A stretch of 64,000 bases of DNA from Acidobacteriota bacterium (GCA_018001935.1 JAGNHB010000001.1:62001-126000); one strand, 5' to 3'; positions 8,496 to 17,769 are shown, counted from the stretch's first letter. The notes: generated by a model from the sequence alone, not told the origin. Translations and numbers: made by a program.

Positions 8496-9677
8496 CTACC
8501 TCGCGCCGGCCGCCACGGCGTCACCGTCGCGAACCTGGAAACTTCCGCGTAAAATGACTTTCTCGCCCTCCTTCAGCCCGTCGACGATCTCCACGTTCTC
8601 CCCCGCCACGGCGCCGGTCGTCACGGCGCGTTTGCGGGCGACGGCCCCCTCCACCACGAAGACCTCGCCCTTGCGGGCCTTCATGTCCCAGTTCACCAGG
8701 GCGGCGCGGGGGGCCTGGAGGACGGCCGGGCGCTCTTCGGTGAGGATCCGCCCCTTCACGTACAGCCCGCCCTTGAGGATTTCGGGGGTGTTCCGCACCT
8801 CGGCGACCAGGGTCAGGGAGCGGTCGGCCTCGTTGACCATGGGGTTGATGTACTTCACGGTGCCGGTGAAGGTCTTTCCGGGGATGGCGTCGGTGGTGAA
8901 GTCGAGGGACTGGCCCAGCTTCACCTTGTCCATCTCGAAGGAGGGCACCGTCACGGTGAGTTCCAGCAGGGAGTTGTCCACGATGAGGAACATGATCCGG
9001 GGGCTGCCCATTTCGCCGGCCAGGTCGCCCACGTTGACGTCCCGCCTGGCGACGACGCCGTTCATGGGGGCGGTGATCAGGGCCTTCGAGAGCCGGGTTT
9101 TCGCGTGCAGGACCTCTTCCTCGGCCGCCGCCACCTGGGTCTTCACGGCGGCCGTCTGGGCCTCCGCGGCCTGCTTGGCCGTCAGGGCCTCGTCCAGGGC
9201 CTGCTGGGTGGCCAGGCCGCCGTTCTTGAGCCTCACCATGCGGTCGTACTCCCGGTTGGCCCGGGCTTCCTGGACCTGGGTCTGCAGCAGGCCGGACCGG
9301 GCCACTTCCACGGCCGCCTGGGCCTTCTTCAGCATGATCTCGGCCTCGCGGGTGTCCAGTTTCGCCAGGGCCTGGCCCCGGCTGACGCGGACCCACTCGG
9401 TGACGTAGACGTGGGTGACGATGCCGGCGTACTCGGACTTCACCTCGGCCTTGAACTTGGGGACGAGGGTCCCCGTCACCTCCACGCCGGCCGTGAGGGG
9501 CCCGACGGCGACCGGAGCCACGTCCACGGGCACCGAGGGTTTCGCGGCGGGGGCGGACTTGGCCGTGGCGGCCGGCGTCGCCCCCTGCGAGGCGTCGCTC
9601 TTGGCCAGGCATCCCGTCAGGCAGGCGGCAGCCAGGAGAAGGAGGGCCAGTTTCGGGAAGGATCGGTCTATGCGCAT
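8496..9677 (-). CDS. RND efflux periplasmic adaptor lipoprotein (MFP)
   Basis: 393 residues with a perfect GGAGGT ribosome site. LLLLAAACLTGC is a lipobox, so the protein should be lipid-anchored at Cys in the periplasm. Order: lipoprotein signal (1-22), Ala/Pro linker, barrel-sandwich hybrid half (VKSEYAGIVTHVYVTEWVRV), alpha-helical hairpin (about 95-190, ending LHAKTRLSKA), second lipoyl half (ITAPMNGVVARRDVNVGDLA), beta-barrel and membrane-proximal domains. It links the RND pump to TolC. It follows the TetR gene by 16 bases and precedes the pump by 4 bases, so the three are one operon. Confidence 0.93.
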   Translation of the reverse strand: MRIDRSFPKLALLLLAAACLTGCLAKSDASQGATPAATAKSAPAAKPSVPVDVAPVAVGPLTAGVEVTGTLVPKFKAEVKSEYAGIVTHVYVTEWVRVSRGQALAKLDTREAEIMLKKAQAAVEVARSGLLQTQVQEARANREYDRMVRLKNGGLATQQALDEALTAKQAAEAQTAAVKTQVAAAEEEVLHAKTRLSKALITAPMNGVVARRDVNVGDLAGEMGSPRIMFLIVDNSLLELTVTVPSFEMDKVKLGQSLDFTTDAIPGKTFTGTVKYINPMVNEADRSLTLVAEVRNTPEILKGGLYVKGRILTEERPAVLQAPRAALVNWDMKARKGEVFVVEGAVARKRAVTTGAVAGENVEIVDGLKEGEKVILRGSFQVRDGDAVAAGAR

Positions 9678-9693
9678 GGTACCTCCAATCGTT

Positions 9694-10362
9694 TCAAACT
9701 CGGCCCGGGGGGAGGATCCCCCGGAAGACGATGTCCAGGAGCCGGCGGTGGTCCGGCATGGGGTAGTTCTCGATCTCGGGGCAGAGGAGCAGGTCCAGAC
9801 GATAGATGACGGCGGCCATGAGGGCCTGCGTCATGTCGAGAGGGTCCAGGGGGAGGAATTCCCCGCGGCGTACGCCCTCCTCCACCCGGTCCAGGATGAC
9901 CCGGTTCCACTTGATGTGCTTGGCGTGGAAATCGATGAAGGGCACCCCCTGGGGCGGCCCGTAGTAGATGGCGTGGAACAGCCGGACCACCGGCAGGTGC
10001 CGGCGGAAGAGGTCCACGACGTCGTCGAAGAGGGCAGTGATCTTCTCCCGCACCGTGGGGCAGTGGGCGTAATCCCGGTCGAGCACCTCGTCGAAGAGGG
10101 CGAAGGCCGTCTCCATGATCTCCCGGTAGATCCCTTCCTTGTTCGCGAAATAATAGTAGAGAACCGGCTTGGTGACCCCGGCGTCCGCGACGATCTCGCT
10201 GACGGAGGCCGCGGCGTACCCCTTCCGGTTGAAGACCTCGGTGGCCGCCTTCAGGAGCCGCTCCCGCGCCCCGTCCGTCGCGGCTGCCTTTTCCGCAAGG
10301 ATGCTCCCGGTCCCCTCCCGATTCGGCGACCTTTCCGTCCCGATCGTACCGTTGATTTCCAT
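9694..10362 (-). CDS. TetR-family repressor of the efflux operon
   Basis: 222 residues. Start 10362 has GGGAGGGTG upstream; the longer frame would run through the promoter. The N-terminal helix-turn-helix is clear at about residues 35-80: RLLKAATEVFNRKGYAAASV, SEIVADAGVTKPVLYYYFAN, KEGIYREIM. The C-terminal ligand and dimer domain is divergent, as usual. First gene of the efflux operon; the 20-bp palindrome at 10405-10424 overlaps its promoter, so it should repress itself and the pump until a ligand binds. Confidence 0.93.
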   Translation of the reverse strand: MEINGTIGTERSPNREGTGSILAEKAAATDGARERLLKAATEVFNRKGYAAASVSEIVADAGVTKPVLYYYFANKEGIYREIMETAFALFDEVLDRDYAHCPTVREKITALFDDVVDLFRRHLPVVRLFHAIYYGPPQGVPFIDFHAKHIKWNRVILDRVEEGVRRGEFLPLDPLDMTQALMAAVIYRLDLLLCPEIENYPMPDHRRLLDIVFRGILPPGRV

Positions 10363-10404
10363 TTCACCCTCCCCCCGCGGATCTCGGCGGAACCGTCCGC
10401 CGTC

Positions 10405-10424
10405 TTTACCTACCGGAAGGTAAA
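10405..10424. promoter_or_regulatory. TetR operator palindrome
   Basis: TTTACCTACCGGAAGGTAAA is a 20-bp palindrome with one mismatched pair, lying 43-62 bases upstream of the TetR start and overlapping the -10 box on the minus strand. Size, symmetry and position fit a TetR-family operator. Which protein binds it is inferred from adjacency. Confidence 0.8.
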
Positions 10425-10445
10425 CCAGGTCGGGGGATCTGTCAA
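10417..10445 (-). promoter_or_regulatory. Sigma70-type promoter of the efflux operon
   Basis: Read on the minus strand: -35 TTGACA (10440-10445), 17-base spacer, -10 TACCTT (10417-10422). The -10 box is inside the operator palindrome, so repressor binding would block polymerase. Predicted transcript start is near 10410. Confidence 0.7.
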
Positions 10446-10477
10446 GGGATTTTTCCCAACCCGGATCAACCGGGAAA

Positions 10478-10526
10478 GGGACCACGAAATACACTGAATA
10501 CACGGAATATACAGATACACGAACGG
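10478..10526. repeat. Palindrome-family arm, ACACGGAAT words
   Basis: ACCACGAAATACACTGAATA, CACGGAATAT and ACAGATACACGAAC form four to five degenerate tandem 9-10 bp words upstream of the efflux promoter. It resembles the left arms of the paired elements elsewhere; no right arm is seen. The stretch is notably A-rich against the GC-rich background. Confidence 0.6.
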
Positions 10527-10655
10527 GGTGCCGGGGCCGAGGGTCGCTGAGCACGACGGCCACGATTCATCGGGTCGGACCCTAAACTTCAGGAAGGGGG
10601 ACAGGAACAGGTGTTATGAATTCGCGGACACTGGCGATGGTCGCGGAATGTCACG

Positions 10656-11954
10656 TCAGTGGCGGTCCCTGTTTGCGGGGACCGCCATCGACCACCCTTT
10701 CGGGTTGAGGGGGATCACGAGGTCCTTCTGGCCGATCTGCGCGCTGCGGGCCGCCCACTGGTAATCGATGAAGGGCCGGGAGTGGAAGCCCGACGTGAGG
10801 GAGGACAGCAGCGCGAGGCCGAGCAGCGACAGGGTCAGGTGCCGCCTCCAGGTGTTCCGCTTCTCCATGAGCAGCACCAGGCACCAGACGACCACGACGT
10901 GGAAAAGGAAAAAGTACCGGGGGCCCGCGGAGGAGGGGACCAGGGTCCCGGGGTCCGACCGGAACTTGTACAGGGTGGCCAGCACCACGATCGTTCCGCA
11001 CCCGAGGAGGACGGCGGCCGGGTACTGCCGGCCTTCCCTGGCCGCACGGTGGAGAAGGCAGGCGAGAAGGCCGATCAGAAGGGCGAGGAGGGCCCAGGGG
11101 CTGACGTGGTGGGGGAGGGATTTGCCCAGGAAGAGGTTGCCGAAGCAGCGGACCCCGGCCACCTCCACGTAAGGGGCGATCTGCCGGATCACCGGGCCGG
11201 TCGCTTCCGGGGGGTGGCCGGCGAAGGTGAGAAGCTGGACAGCGGCCACCGTCGCGGCGGCCGCCAGCAGGATCGTTGCGTGCAGCCCACGGTCCCGGAT
11301 CCGTTTCCAGACGAAAAACGGCAGGAACAGGACGGCAAACGGCCCCGTCAGGCCGCAGAGGATCACGGTCCCGAGGTCCGCCGCCCACTGGAGGGGGAGG
11401 TTGCCGAAGGCCTTGCCCGGGGGTTTCTTGAGGATCGTGGCCACCAGCAGGATGGCGAGGACCCACTGGATGTTGGTGAGGGAGAGAAACACCTCGTTGG
11501 TGAGGTGGGGAACCAGGACGATCGCCAGGGCCAGGGCCGGCTTGCCCGGCAGTTCGAGCCTTCGGGAGAAAAGGCCCGCGACGACCAGGAGGTTCAGCAG
11601 CAGGCTGGCATAGTTGTAGGCGTGGGGCAGGGCGGCGTACGGGAGGAGGGCGCCGGAGACGAGGGCCACCAGCCGGGGAAACAGGTGGAGGTACCCGGCA
11701 TAGGGCTCCCAGACCGCCGAGGGCCCCAGGGTGTAGTCCTGGAGGAAGAAGACCGCCCCGTCCTCGGCCCAGAACTGGGGATTCAGGAAGGCATCGGTTT
11801 TCCGGACGAACAGGATCAGGGCCGCCGCGGCCAGGACCAGGCAGACGGTCCGGCGACGGTTTGCCGGCAGGGGTTCCGGCCGGAAGCCGGGAGGGCGCTC
11901 CCGGTTTCCGAACAAACGCCACTTCCTTCTCGTCAATTTCGCAGGTGTCGCCAT
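10656..11954 (-). CDS. Polytopic membrane protein, possible GT-C glycosyltransferase
   Basis: 432 residues from ATG at 11954, which has AAGGA at correct spacing; ATGs at 11960 and 11978 are alternatives. About ten hydrophobic helices. The first periplasmic loop carries NPQFWAEDGAVFF, a pattern with acidic residues after the first helix that recalls GT-C-type lipid-linked sugar transferases, but I cannot assign a family with confidence. The last codons overlap a perfect hairpin (10661-10686, GGCGGTCCC with GGGACCGCC). It lies 135 bases downstream of another membrane gene on the same strand and 293 bases upstream of the TetR start. Confidence 0.7.
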   Translation of the reverse strand: MATPAKLTRRKWRLFGNRERPPGFRPEPLPANRRRTVCLVLAAAALILFVRKTDAFLNPQFWAEDGAVFFLQDYTLGPSAVWEPYAGYLHLFPRLVALVSGALLPYAALPHAYNYASLLLNLLVVAGLFSRRLELPGKPALALAIVLVPHLTNEVFLSLTNIQWVLAILLVATILKKPPGKAFGNLPLQWAADLGTVILCGLTGPFAVLFLPFFVWKRIRDRGLHATILLAAAATVAAVQLLTFAGHPPEATGPVIRQIAPYVEVAGVRCFGNLFLGKSLPHHVSPWALLALLIGLLACLLHRAAREGRQYPAAVLLGCGTIVVLATLYKFRSDPGTLVPSSAGPRYFFLFHVVVVWCLVLLMEKRNTWRRHLTLSLLGLALLSSLTSGFHSRPFIDYQWAARSAQIGQKDLVIPLNPKGWSMAVPANRDRH

Positions 11955-12089
11955 TGACATCCTTGGCCCGCGGTTCATCGCTCGTTTCCCGGTGGGAACC
12001 GGCCCGGTGTGATGGGCGTCGCGCCGGAACAGCGTCGGCACGGCCGGGTCCGCCACCGGGCACGGACCGGACGACCCGCGCCCCCGCGC

Positions 12090-12791
12090 TCAGTACCAGG
12101 GGGCGGTGAGGAGCCGGAAGGTGGCATAGCCGAAGACCACCAGGCCGATGGACACGAAGGCCCACCGGATACCGGATTTGAGCACCATCGCGACCCCCGT
12201 GATGAACAGGCTGACGGCGTAGAACAAACTCACCTGGCTGAATTCGTCCCCCTGGTCGCCGGCCGTGCGGCCCTCGTCAAACTTCTTTTTCGCCTCCCCG
12301 AACGCCTGGTTCGCGGGGCCCAGCATCTGTTCAATGTACTTCTGGTCAAGGTCACGCTGCTGAATCCTCTGGATGAGCTCAAGGGGCATGTCGGGGGGCT
12401 GGGGCTTTCCGTTGACCGGCCGGTATTCCGCGGGGACGCCCAGCGCCTCTTGCCCGGCATCGCTCATCCGGTTTTTGTACAAGTAATTGATCAGGTTAAG
12501 GTCGCGCAAGCGGGCCAATGGGTCAGAAGCGGCGGCGGCGCTCAGCAGCAGCTGCCGGGCCTGGACGTCCATGGCGTTGTCCGAGGACATGAGGGTCACG
12601 GCGAAATTGAAGACGGCCGCGGCGTTGGAGGTCCGGGCGTTCGCCTCGCCGTAGGCCAGCGAGGAAGCGCTGTTCCACTTGCCGTTCTGGTAGCTGGCCA
12701 CCGAGGCCCCGACCGCCCCGAGGCCGAGCAGGACGGCCACGACCAGTTCGAATGTCTCAAAGGGCTTCTTCGCGTCCGGATTTTTCCCCAT
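12090..12791 (-). CDS. Membrane protein of unknown function (DUF4337-like layout)
   Basis: 233 residues. Start 12791 follows GAGGTCTCCC; the frame extends upstream without a ribosome site. One N-terminal helix (FELVVAVLLGLGAVGASVAS), then a polar mainly helical region of about 140 residues (YQNGKWNSASSLAYGEANAR, IQQRDLDQKYIEQML) and two closely spaced C-terminal helices (LFYAVSLFITGVAMVLKSGI; WAFVSIGLVVFGYATFRLLT). This layout is like that of DUF4337-type proteins, but the match is from memory. Function unknown. It is divergent from the zinc transporter gene. Confidence 0.7.
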   Translation of the reverse strand: MGKNPDAKKPFETFELVVAVLLGLGAVGASVASYQNGKWNSASSLAYGEANARTSNAAAVFNFAVTLMSSDNAMDVQARQLLLSAAAASDPLARLRDLNLINYLYKNRMSDAGQEALGVPAEYRPVNGKPQPPDMPLELIQRIQQRDLDQKYIEQMLGPANQAFGEAKKKFDEGRTAGDQGDEFSQVSLFYAVSLFITGVAMVLKSGIRWAFVSIGLVVFGYATFRLLTAPWY

Positions 12792-12995
12792 GGGAGACCT
12801 CGCGGTTTCGGCAGGTCGGAATCCGGCCCCGGCCCGACCTCGGGTGACGATTCCCGGGTCATTGTACCAGAAGACGCGGCGGGGGAAAGCGGGATCTTTC
12901 ACCGGGATCTCCGGGCGACGACGGGGGCGCCGGGCCCCCGGCACGGGCGATGACCCGATTCCAAACCTGCCCGGTCGCCCCCGGTCCTTTCCTGT

Positions 12996-13024
12996 TTGAC
13001 TTGAGGACTGTTCCCGCCTATGCT
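12996..13024 (+). promoter_or_regulatory. Promoter of ZIP transporter gene
   Basis: TTGACT (12996-13001), a 17-base spacer and TATGCT (13019-13024), 55 bases upstream of the ATG at 13079. No Zur- or Fur-like operator was obvious between it and the start. Confidence 0.65.
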
Positions 13025-13078
13025 GGCGACCGGGTCTCCCCGGGGGGGCCGAAGGTTCAGCGTGAGGGGATTTCACCC

Positions 13079-13978
13079 ATGGACGTTCTGTTTGCACTGG
13101 GGTTGACAGCATTCGCCGGGCTCGCCACGGGCCTCGGGAGCGCCATCGCCTTCTTCGCCAGGCGGACCAACTACCGCTTCCTCTCCATCTCCACGGGGTT
13201 CTCCGCCGGAGTGATGCTCTATGTCTCGTTCGTGGAGATTTTCTACAAGGGGGCGGATTCCCTGGGCGCGGCGTACGGCAGGACCTTGGGGAACTGGATC
13301 AACACCGGGGCTTTCTTCGGGGGGATCGCGCTGATCGCCGTCATCGACAACCTCATCCCCTCCTCGGGGAACCCCCACGAGACGCACACCCGCGAGGAGA
13401 TGGCCCCGCTCCGGGACCCGTCGGCGGACCTGCCCGACTTCCAGGCCATCGCCGACAACCCCGCCTCCGCCGCGCCGGGGGCCCACGACCACCGGGTGGC
13501 CGAGCACAGGCTCCTGCGCATGGGGCTGTTCACCGCCCTGGCCATCGGGATCCACAACTTCCCCGAGGGCTTGGCCACGTTCCTGGCCGCTCTCGAAAAC
13601 CCGGGCCTGGGCGTGGCCATTGCCATCGCCATCGCCCTTCACAATATCCCCGAGGGCATCAGCATCTCGGTCCCGATCTACTACGCAACCGGCAACCGGA
13701 GGAAGGCGTTCACCTACTCGTTCCTGAGCGGGCTCGCCGAACCGGTGGGGGCCCTGGCCGCCTACGCCCTGCTGTGGTTCCTGATCGGCGGGCCGGGCGG
13801 CGTGGTGCCGCCCCAGGTCATGGGGATCGTCTTCGCGGGGGTGGCCGGGATCATGGTCTACATCAGCCTCGACGAGCTGCTGCCCGCCAGCCGCCTCTAC
13901 GGGCGCGGTCACGACAGCCTGCTGGGGCTGCTCGGCGGGATGGTGGTCATGGCCCTGAGCCTGCTGGTCATGCAGTAA
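13079..13978 (+). CDS. zupT: ZIP-family divalent metal transporter (ZupT)
   Basis: 299 residues, eight predicted helices. The two signature metal-binding helices are intact: [20 protein letters not shown] (about residues 155-174) and [19 protein letters not shown] His/acidic loop between helices 3 and 4 ([19 protein letters not shown]) is typical. It imports zinc, and possibly iron or manganese, across the inner membrane. It has its own promoter and an intrinsic terminator at 14018-14043, so it is a one-gene unit. The first helix begins right at [20 protein letters not shown], supporting the start. Confidence 0.92.
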   Translation: MDVLFALGLTAFAGLATGLGSAIAFFARRTNYRFLSISTGFSAGVMLYVSFVEIFYKGADSLGAAYGRTLGNWINTGAFFGGIALIAVIDNLIPSSGNPHETHTREEMAPLRDPSADLPDFQAIADNPASAAPGAHDHRVAEHRLLRMGLFTALAIGIHNFPEGLATFLAALENPGLGVAIAIAIALHNIPEGISISVPIYYATGNRRKAFTYSFLSGLAEPVGALAAYALLWFLIGGPGGVVPPQVMGIVFAGVAGIMVYISLDELLPASRLYGRGHDSLLGLLGGMVVMALSLLVMQ

Positions 13979-14017
13979 GGCCCCTGGCGAGCCTTGAAGG
14001 CCGCCCCTCTTCAACGG

Positions 14018-14043
14018 CATCGTCGCCGGGACGGCGATGTTTT
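14018..14043 (+). terminator. Intrinsic terminator after ZupT gene
   Basis: CATCGTCGC pairs with GGCGATG around a short loop (14018-14039) and is followed by TTTT at 14040-14043. It lies 40 bases past the transporter stop, immediately before the next gene's -35 box. Confidence 0.75.
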
Positions 14044-14046
14044 CAT

Positions 14047-14075
14047 TTGACACCCGTTGCGGTTAAAGATAGTGT
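14047..14075 (+). promoter_or_regulatory. Promoter of propeller sensor kinase
   Basis: Perfect -35 TTGACA (14047-14052), 17-base spacer, -10 TAGTGT (14070-14075). The predicted start of transcription near 14082 leaves a leader of about 25 bases with GGGAG before the GTG at 14107. Confidence 0.55.
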
Positions 14076-14106
14076 TTACCCAGAAAAAACACGGGAGTGC
14101 ACAGGG

Positions 14107-17100
14107 GTGGGAGAAACCGTCTCGAAACCGCTGATGACCACCCGGTCGGAGCCTGGCCCCGAAGGGGCGACGTCGGTCGCGGCGCCGCCCGGGGTCGAAG
14201 GGCCGGTCCGCGTCGAGGGGCGCCCGGGGAGCGGCCGCCGGGTCGCCCGCGGAGTGAGGGCCCTCGCTTGTCGGAGCGCGGGGGGGGCGGATGGTGCGGG
14301 GCGGGGGAACCCGCCGCGTGCTTTCATCCTCTGGGTGGGTGTCCTGGTCTCGTTCTGGGCGGGCGCGGTGATTGCGGACGGTCCGGCGCCGTACCCGGGG
14401 CGTTTCTCCGGGCCGGTGACTCCGAGCTTCCTCGCGCTGACGACCCGGGACGGGCTGTCCAACGATGCCGTCCACGCCATCGTCCAGGACAAGGCCGGAT
14501 TTCTGTGGATCGGCACCGAAGACGGCTTGAACCGGTACGACGGGTACGCCTTCAAGGTTTTCAGCCATGATCCGGCCGACCCGGGCTCCCTGGCGGACGA
14601 TTTTATCTGGTGCGCCCTGGTGGACCGCTCGGGCACGCTCTGGGTAGGCACCGGGGAGGGGGGGCTCGCCCGCTACGACCGCGGGAAGGAGTGTTTCGAG
14701 CACTTCCGCCACGACCCCGCCAACCCGGGCTCCCTCAGTGACGACGACGTCCGGTGCATTTACGAGGACCGGTCCGGCGCCCTCTGGGTCGGGACGCTCC
14801 AGGGCGGCTTGAATGTCCTTCTCCCCGGAAGCCGGGTTTTCACCCGTTTCCAGAATGTCCCCGGAGATCCCGGCTCCTTGAGCAGCAATGCGGTCCTCTC
14901 CGTGGTCGAGGACCGAAGCGGGACCCTCTGGGTGGGGACCCAGCGCGGTCTCAATCGCCTGGACCGCTCCACCGGACGTTTCGAGAGGGTCCTGAACGAC
15001 CCGGCCAACCCCGCCAGCCTGGGCGGCGACGACGTGCTGGTGCTCTCGGAAAGCCCCGACGGCAAGCTCTGGGCGGGGACCAACGGGGGGCTGTCGGTAT
15101 TCGACCCGGCGGGGAGGGTGTTCAGGACGTTTCGAAGCGATTCCTCGGACAGTGGGAGCCTGAGCAACAACCGGATCCTGTCCATTCTGCCCGCCCGCAA
15201 CGGTGATCTCTGGGTCGGGACGCTCTCCGGCCTGAACCGTCTGCGGGCGGGGTCCGGCCGTTTCGAGCGTTTCGTCACCGACCCGCGCGTGCCCGGGACA
15301 CTGAACAAGGACATGGGGATGAGCCTCTTCGAAGACCGGGGCGGAAGTCTCTGGGTCGGGACCAATGCCGGGGGCTTGAACAGATACAGCCCGCTGCGCC
15401 AGCGGTTCCCCCTCTTCCGGCGGAACCCCTCGGTCCCCGGGAGCCTGAGCCACGACACGATCCGGTCCTTCGCCATGGGCCGCGACGGCACGCTCTGGGT
15501 GGGGACCCTGGAAGGCTACCTGAACCGGTACGACCCCGCCACCCGGGGGTTCGTCGCGATCCGCGTCCCCGAACGGGGGAACGAGGCCGATTCCGTGGCC
15601 ACCGTGTCCGCCATCCGGGAGGACCGCCAGGGCGTGCTCTGGTTGGGGACCTGGGGATACGGCCTCAAGCAGTACGATCCCCGGACGGGGAAATTCAGGG
15701 ATTACCGCCACGACCCGGCGGACCCGGCCAGCCTCAGTTCGGACCTGGTCCAGTTCGTGTTCGAGGACAGCCGCGGGACCCTCTGGGTCGGGACCCAGGA
15801 CGGCCTGAACCGGTACGAACGGGCCCGGGACGCCTTCACCGTCATCCGGAGCGACCCGGCGGACCCCCGGAGCCTCAGCCAGAACAGCCTGCAGTCCCAG
15901 GCCGTCTGCGAAGGGTCGGACGGCTGCCTTTGGTTCGGCACCTGGCACGGCCTGAACCGTTACGACCCCCGTACCGGCCGTTTCGACCGCTTTCTCCACC
16001 AGCCCGGGCGCCCGGACAGCCTCAGCGACAACCAGATCGTCTCCCTGTGCATGGACCGGTCGAACACGCTGTGGATCGGGACTTACGGGGGTGGGCTGAA
16101 CCGGATGAGCACCCCCGGGATCTTCCGGTGTTACACGAAGAAACAGGGTCTGCCCAACAACGTGATCTACGCCATCCTGGAGGACGAGCGGGGACGGCTG
16201 TGGTTGAGCACCAACCAGGGGCTGTCGCGTTTCGACCCCCGGGAGGAGGTTTTCCGGAACTTCGACATCGACGACGGGCTCCAGGGCAACCAGTTCTTCT
16301 GGGGAGCGGCTTTCCGGAGCCCGTCCGGCGAGTTGTTCTTCGGAGGGACCAACGGGTTCAACGCGTTCTTCCCGGACGAGATCGCGGACAGCCTCTTCGT
16401 GCCGCCGGTGGTCCTGACGGGTTTTTACAAGTTCAACCAACCTTTCCCGCTGGAGACTCCCCTGGAAGAACTCCGGGAGGTCGAACTCTCCTGGCGGGAC
16501 AACATGATCTCCTTCGAATTCGCCGCCCTGGATTTTACAGCTCCCGGCAAGAACCGGTACCGGTACATGCTGGTCGGTTTCGACCGCGACTGGATTCACA
16601 CCCCGGCCGGACGCCGGGTGGCCAACTACACCAACCTGGCGCCGGGGCGTTACGTGCTGCAGGTCCGGGGCTCGAACGGCGACGGCGTCTGGAACGAGGC
16701 CGGGCCCAACGTCGTCATCGTCATCACGCCGCCCTTCTGGAAAACCCGCTGGGCTTACGCCGGCTACGCGATCCTGGCCGGGCTCGCCCTGCTGGGGGCC
16801 TCCCGGTTCTACACCCGGCGGCATCGCCGGGAGATGGCCCGCCGGCAGCGGGAACTCGACGAGCAGATCCGGGTGAACGAGCGCCTGACGAAGGCGGACC
16901 GGCTGAAGAACGACTTCGTCTCCAACGTTTCCCACGAACTCAAGACCCCTCTGACCTCCATCATGGGCTTCGCGGCCCTGATGAAGAAGAAGCTGGCGGA
17001 ACTCGTGCTGAACGAGGCCGTCGAGGAACCGAGGCGCCGGAAGGCGGCCGGGCAGCTGGCGGAGAACCTCGATATCGTCTTGGACGAGGGGTCGCGCATG

Positions 17101-17664
17101 CAGGCGCTCATCCAGGACCTGCTGGACCTCGACGAACTGGAGAGCGGCTCCGTGACCTGGCGCAACGACGCGGTGGACATGTGCGCCCTGCTGCGCGAGG
17201 TGACCGACGGCTTCCGGCCCCGGGCGGCCCTTCGGGGGATCGAGGTCGTCGACCGCGTGCCCCGGGAGCTTCCCCCCGTGCGGGGCGACCGGGACCGACT
17301 CGCCCAGGTGGTGAGCAAACTTCTCGACAACGCGCTGAAATTCTCCCCGGACAACGGGCGGATCTCCGCCACCGCCGAAGCGGTCAGGGCGACTTCGGAC
17401 CCGAAGGCCGCGGACGGGAGGCAGACCCTGCTGTTCGCCTTCTCCAACGCCGGCGAGGCCATCTCACCCGAGGACCAGGAGAAGATCTTCGAGAAATTCG
17501 GGCAGTCCGGCGACACGTTGACGTCGAAGCCCCGCGGCGCCGGCCTGGGCCTTCCCATCGCCCGGATCATCATCACCCGCCATGGCGGCCGGATCTGGTA
17601 CCAGGGCGCCCCCGACGGCAGCTCGGTTTTCTGCTTCACCCTCCCCGCGGTCTGCGAAAGCTGA
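14107..17664 (+). CDS. Two-component propeller sensor histidine kinase, 14 blades
   Basis: About 1185 residues from GTG 14107; in-frame GTGs at 14134-14340 are possible, since about 70 Gly/Arg-rich residues precede the signal helix (AFILWVGVLVSFWAGAVIA). Fourteen blades follow, each ending in LWxGTxxGLNRYD-like text (residues ~115-760), enough for two seven-bladed periplasmic propellers. Next come a Y_Y_Y domain (YRYMLVGFDRDW), one helix (WAYAGYAILAGLALLGASRF), HisKA with phospho-acceptor FVSNVSHELKTPLTSIMGFA and HATPase_c (NALKFSPDNG; GAGLGLPIARIII). Unlike many relatives it has no receiver or AraC-type output domain, so it needs a separate partner. Such sensors often detect polysaccharide breakdown products, but the ligand here is unknown. 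Confidence 0.9.
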   Translation: MGETVSKPLMTTRSEPGPEGATSVAAPPGVEGPVRVEGRPGSGRRVARGVRALACRSAGGADGAGRGNPPRAFILWVGVLVSFWAGAVIADGPAPYPGRFSGPVTPSFLALTTRDGLSNDAVHAIVQDKAGFLWIGTEDGLNRYDGYAFKVFSHDPADPGSLADDFIWCALVDRSGTLWVGTGEGGLARYDRGKECFEHFRHDPANPGSLSDDDVRCIYEDRSGALWVGTLQGGLNVLLPGSRVFTRFQNVPGDPGSLSSNAVLSVVEDRSGTLWVGTQRGLNRLDRSTGRFERVLNDPANPASLGGDDVLVLSESPDGKLWAGTNGGLSVFDPAGRVFRTFRSDSSDSGSLSNNRILSILPARNGDLWVGTLSGLNRLRAGSGRFERFVTDPRVPGTLNKDMGMSLFEDRGGSLWVGTNAGGLNRYSPLRQRFPLFRRNPSVPGSLSHDTIRSFAMGRDGTLWVGTLEGYLNRYDPATRGFVAIRVPERGNEADSVATVSAIREDRQGVLWLGTWGYGLKQYDPRTGKFRDYRHDPADPASLSSDLVQFVFEDSRGTLWVGTQDGLNRYERARDAFTVIRSDPADPRSLSQNSLQSQAVCEGSDGCLWFGTWHGLNRYDPRTGRFDRFLHQPGRPDSLSDNQIVSLCMDRSNTLWIGTYGGGLNRMSTPGIFRCYTKKQGLPNNVIYAILEDERGRLWLSTNQGLSRFDPREEVFRNFDIDDGLQGNQFFWGAAFRSPSGELFFGGTNGFNAFFPDEIADSLFVPPVVLTGFYKFNQPFPLETPLEELREVELSWRDNMISFEFAALDFTAPGKNRYRYMLVGFDRDWIHTPAGRRVANYTNLAPGRYVLQVRGSNGDGVWNEAGPNVVIVITPPFWKTRWAYAGYAILAGLALLGASRFYTRRHRREMARRQRELDEQIRVNERLTKADRLKNDFVSNVSHELKTPLTSIMGFAALMKKKLAELVLNEAVEEPRRRKAAGQLAENLDIVLDEGSRMQALIQDLLDLDELESGSVTWRNDAVDMCALLREVTDGFRPRAALRGIEVVDRVPRELPPVRGDRDRLAQVVSKLLDNALKFSPDNGRISATAEAVRATSDPKAADGRQTLLFAFSNAGEAISPEDQEKIFEKFGQSGDTLTSKPRGAGLGLPIARIIITRHGGRIWYQGAPDGSSVFCFTLPAVCES

Positions 17665-17666
17665 GT

Positions 17667-17706
17667 CCGCAGAAGTACCATCGCCTTCCGGGCGATGGCC
17701 TGAACC
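17667..17706. repeat. Partial 86-bp-family hairpin after sensor kinase
   Basis: CCGCAGAAGTACCATCGCC TTCC GGGCGATGG corresponds to the terminal repeat plus hairpin half of the element at 47829-47914 (CGCAAAAAGTGCC...GGGCGATGG). The stem CCATCGCC/GGCGATGG is perfect over 8 bp. It begins 3 bases after the stop codon and may serve as a transcript end. Confidence 0.6.
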
Positions 17707-17769
17707 TGGACGGACGCCCGCTTGTCCGTTGCGTGGCGGGCCCCGAGCCCGGACCGGCGCATTCCATGA

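Noticed and set aside
10661-10686. Intrinsic terminator at the end of the membrane protein gene
   Set aside because: The hairpin GGCGGTCCC/GGGACCGCC is perfect, but it lies within the last codons and no T-run follows on the minus strand, so it is mentioned only in the gene entry.
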